64,000 nucleotides of DNA from Emiliania huxleyi CCMP1516 (lineage: Eukaryota; Haptophyta; Isochrysidales; Noelaerhabdaceae), in the NCBI RefSeq assembly GCF_000372725.1, contig NW_005195301.1:328647-392646 (forward strand). The letters are read 5' to 3'. Each line of letters opens with the position of its first letter. The stretch's first letter is position 1. Under the pieces are notes generated by a model. It searched no databases, was not told the DNA's origin, and was given only the letters and a program-made list of their open reading frames with translations. Both the position numbers and the translations under genes were made by a program. Below are positions 60,948 to 64,000 of the stretch, in pieces.

Positions 60948-64000
<3,053 letters not shown>

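Overview
This is a GC-rich, gene-dense stretch of nuclear DNA from a unicellular eukaryotic alga. The evidence is spliced genes whose coding parts jump frame at AG-ended introns, LRR, EF-hand, WW, prefoldin and ribosome-biogenesis genes, a Copia-type retroelement, long dinucleotide repeats, proline-rich wall-type protein and presequences of plastid type. A haptophyte (or a similar secondary-plastid alga) fits best, but this is inference from gene style and not proven. Two runs of N (40915-41116 and 58827-58926) mark assembly gaps.

Layout. 1-312: ATGGCTG/CAGCCAT satellite-like repeat. 1404-3332: EF-hand/PAN membrane protein. 3504-5766: internally deleted Copia LTR element. 5899-9175: DUF2156-like gene, a spliced phytanoyl-CoA-dioxygenase-like gene, and a sialyltransferase L-motif fragment. 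9986-12248: sulfotransferase-like gene, a second GT29 piece with membrane anchor and S-motif, and an Stc1-type zinc protein. 12290-16664: dispersed repeats and a two-frame acidic coiled-coil protein. 16665-18268: WW-domain gene. 18356-20115: microsatellite and a fold-back repeat interrupted by a small inverted-repeat element. 20306-26861: FAD monooxygenase, then a very large PhyH/zinc-finger/ABC-ATPase/acetyltransferase fusion. 27162-32038: organellar IF-3, a CCDC191/SFI1-like coiled-coil protein, and a tRNA guanine methyltransferase-like gene. 32216-33488: repeats and a MITE. 33726-39616: proline-rich cysteine-module protein and an at least 11-exon CobW-type GTPase. 40206-46382: an NLR-like gene (helical bundle, CHAT protease-like, NB-ARC, LRR) flanked by two near-identical copies of a membrane-protein gene. 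46541-51780: hypothetical gene, prefoldin subunit 4, fucosyltransferase-like gene with a frame break, sugar-nucleotidyltransferase C-terminal part. 52361-56640: thylakoid-targeted DUF1499 protein and plastid KAS I. 58976-59249: end of RPF1. 60948-64000: SERCA-type Ca2+ ATPase running off the window.

These are mostly independent housekeeping and membrane genes on both strands, not an operon. Three things stand out: the NLR-like STAND protein, which looks like a self-contained sensor-protease-membrane effector; the PhyH-ABC-GNAT fusion; and introns. When reading frames are aligned to conserved proteins, at least eight introns use GC donors and one appears to use a GA donor, often with the same short sequence at both intron ends, as expected for recent intron gain by duplication or insertion.
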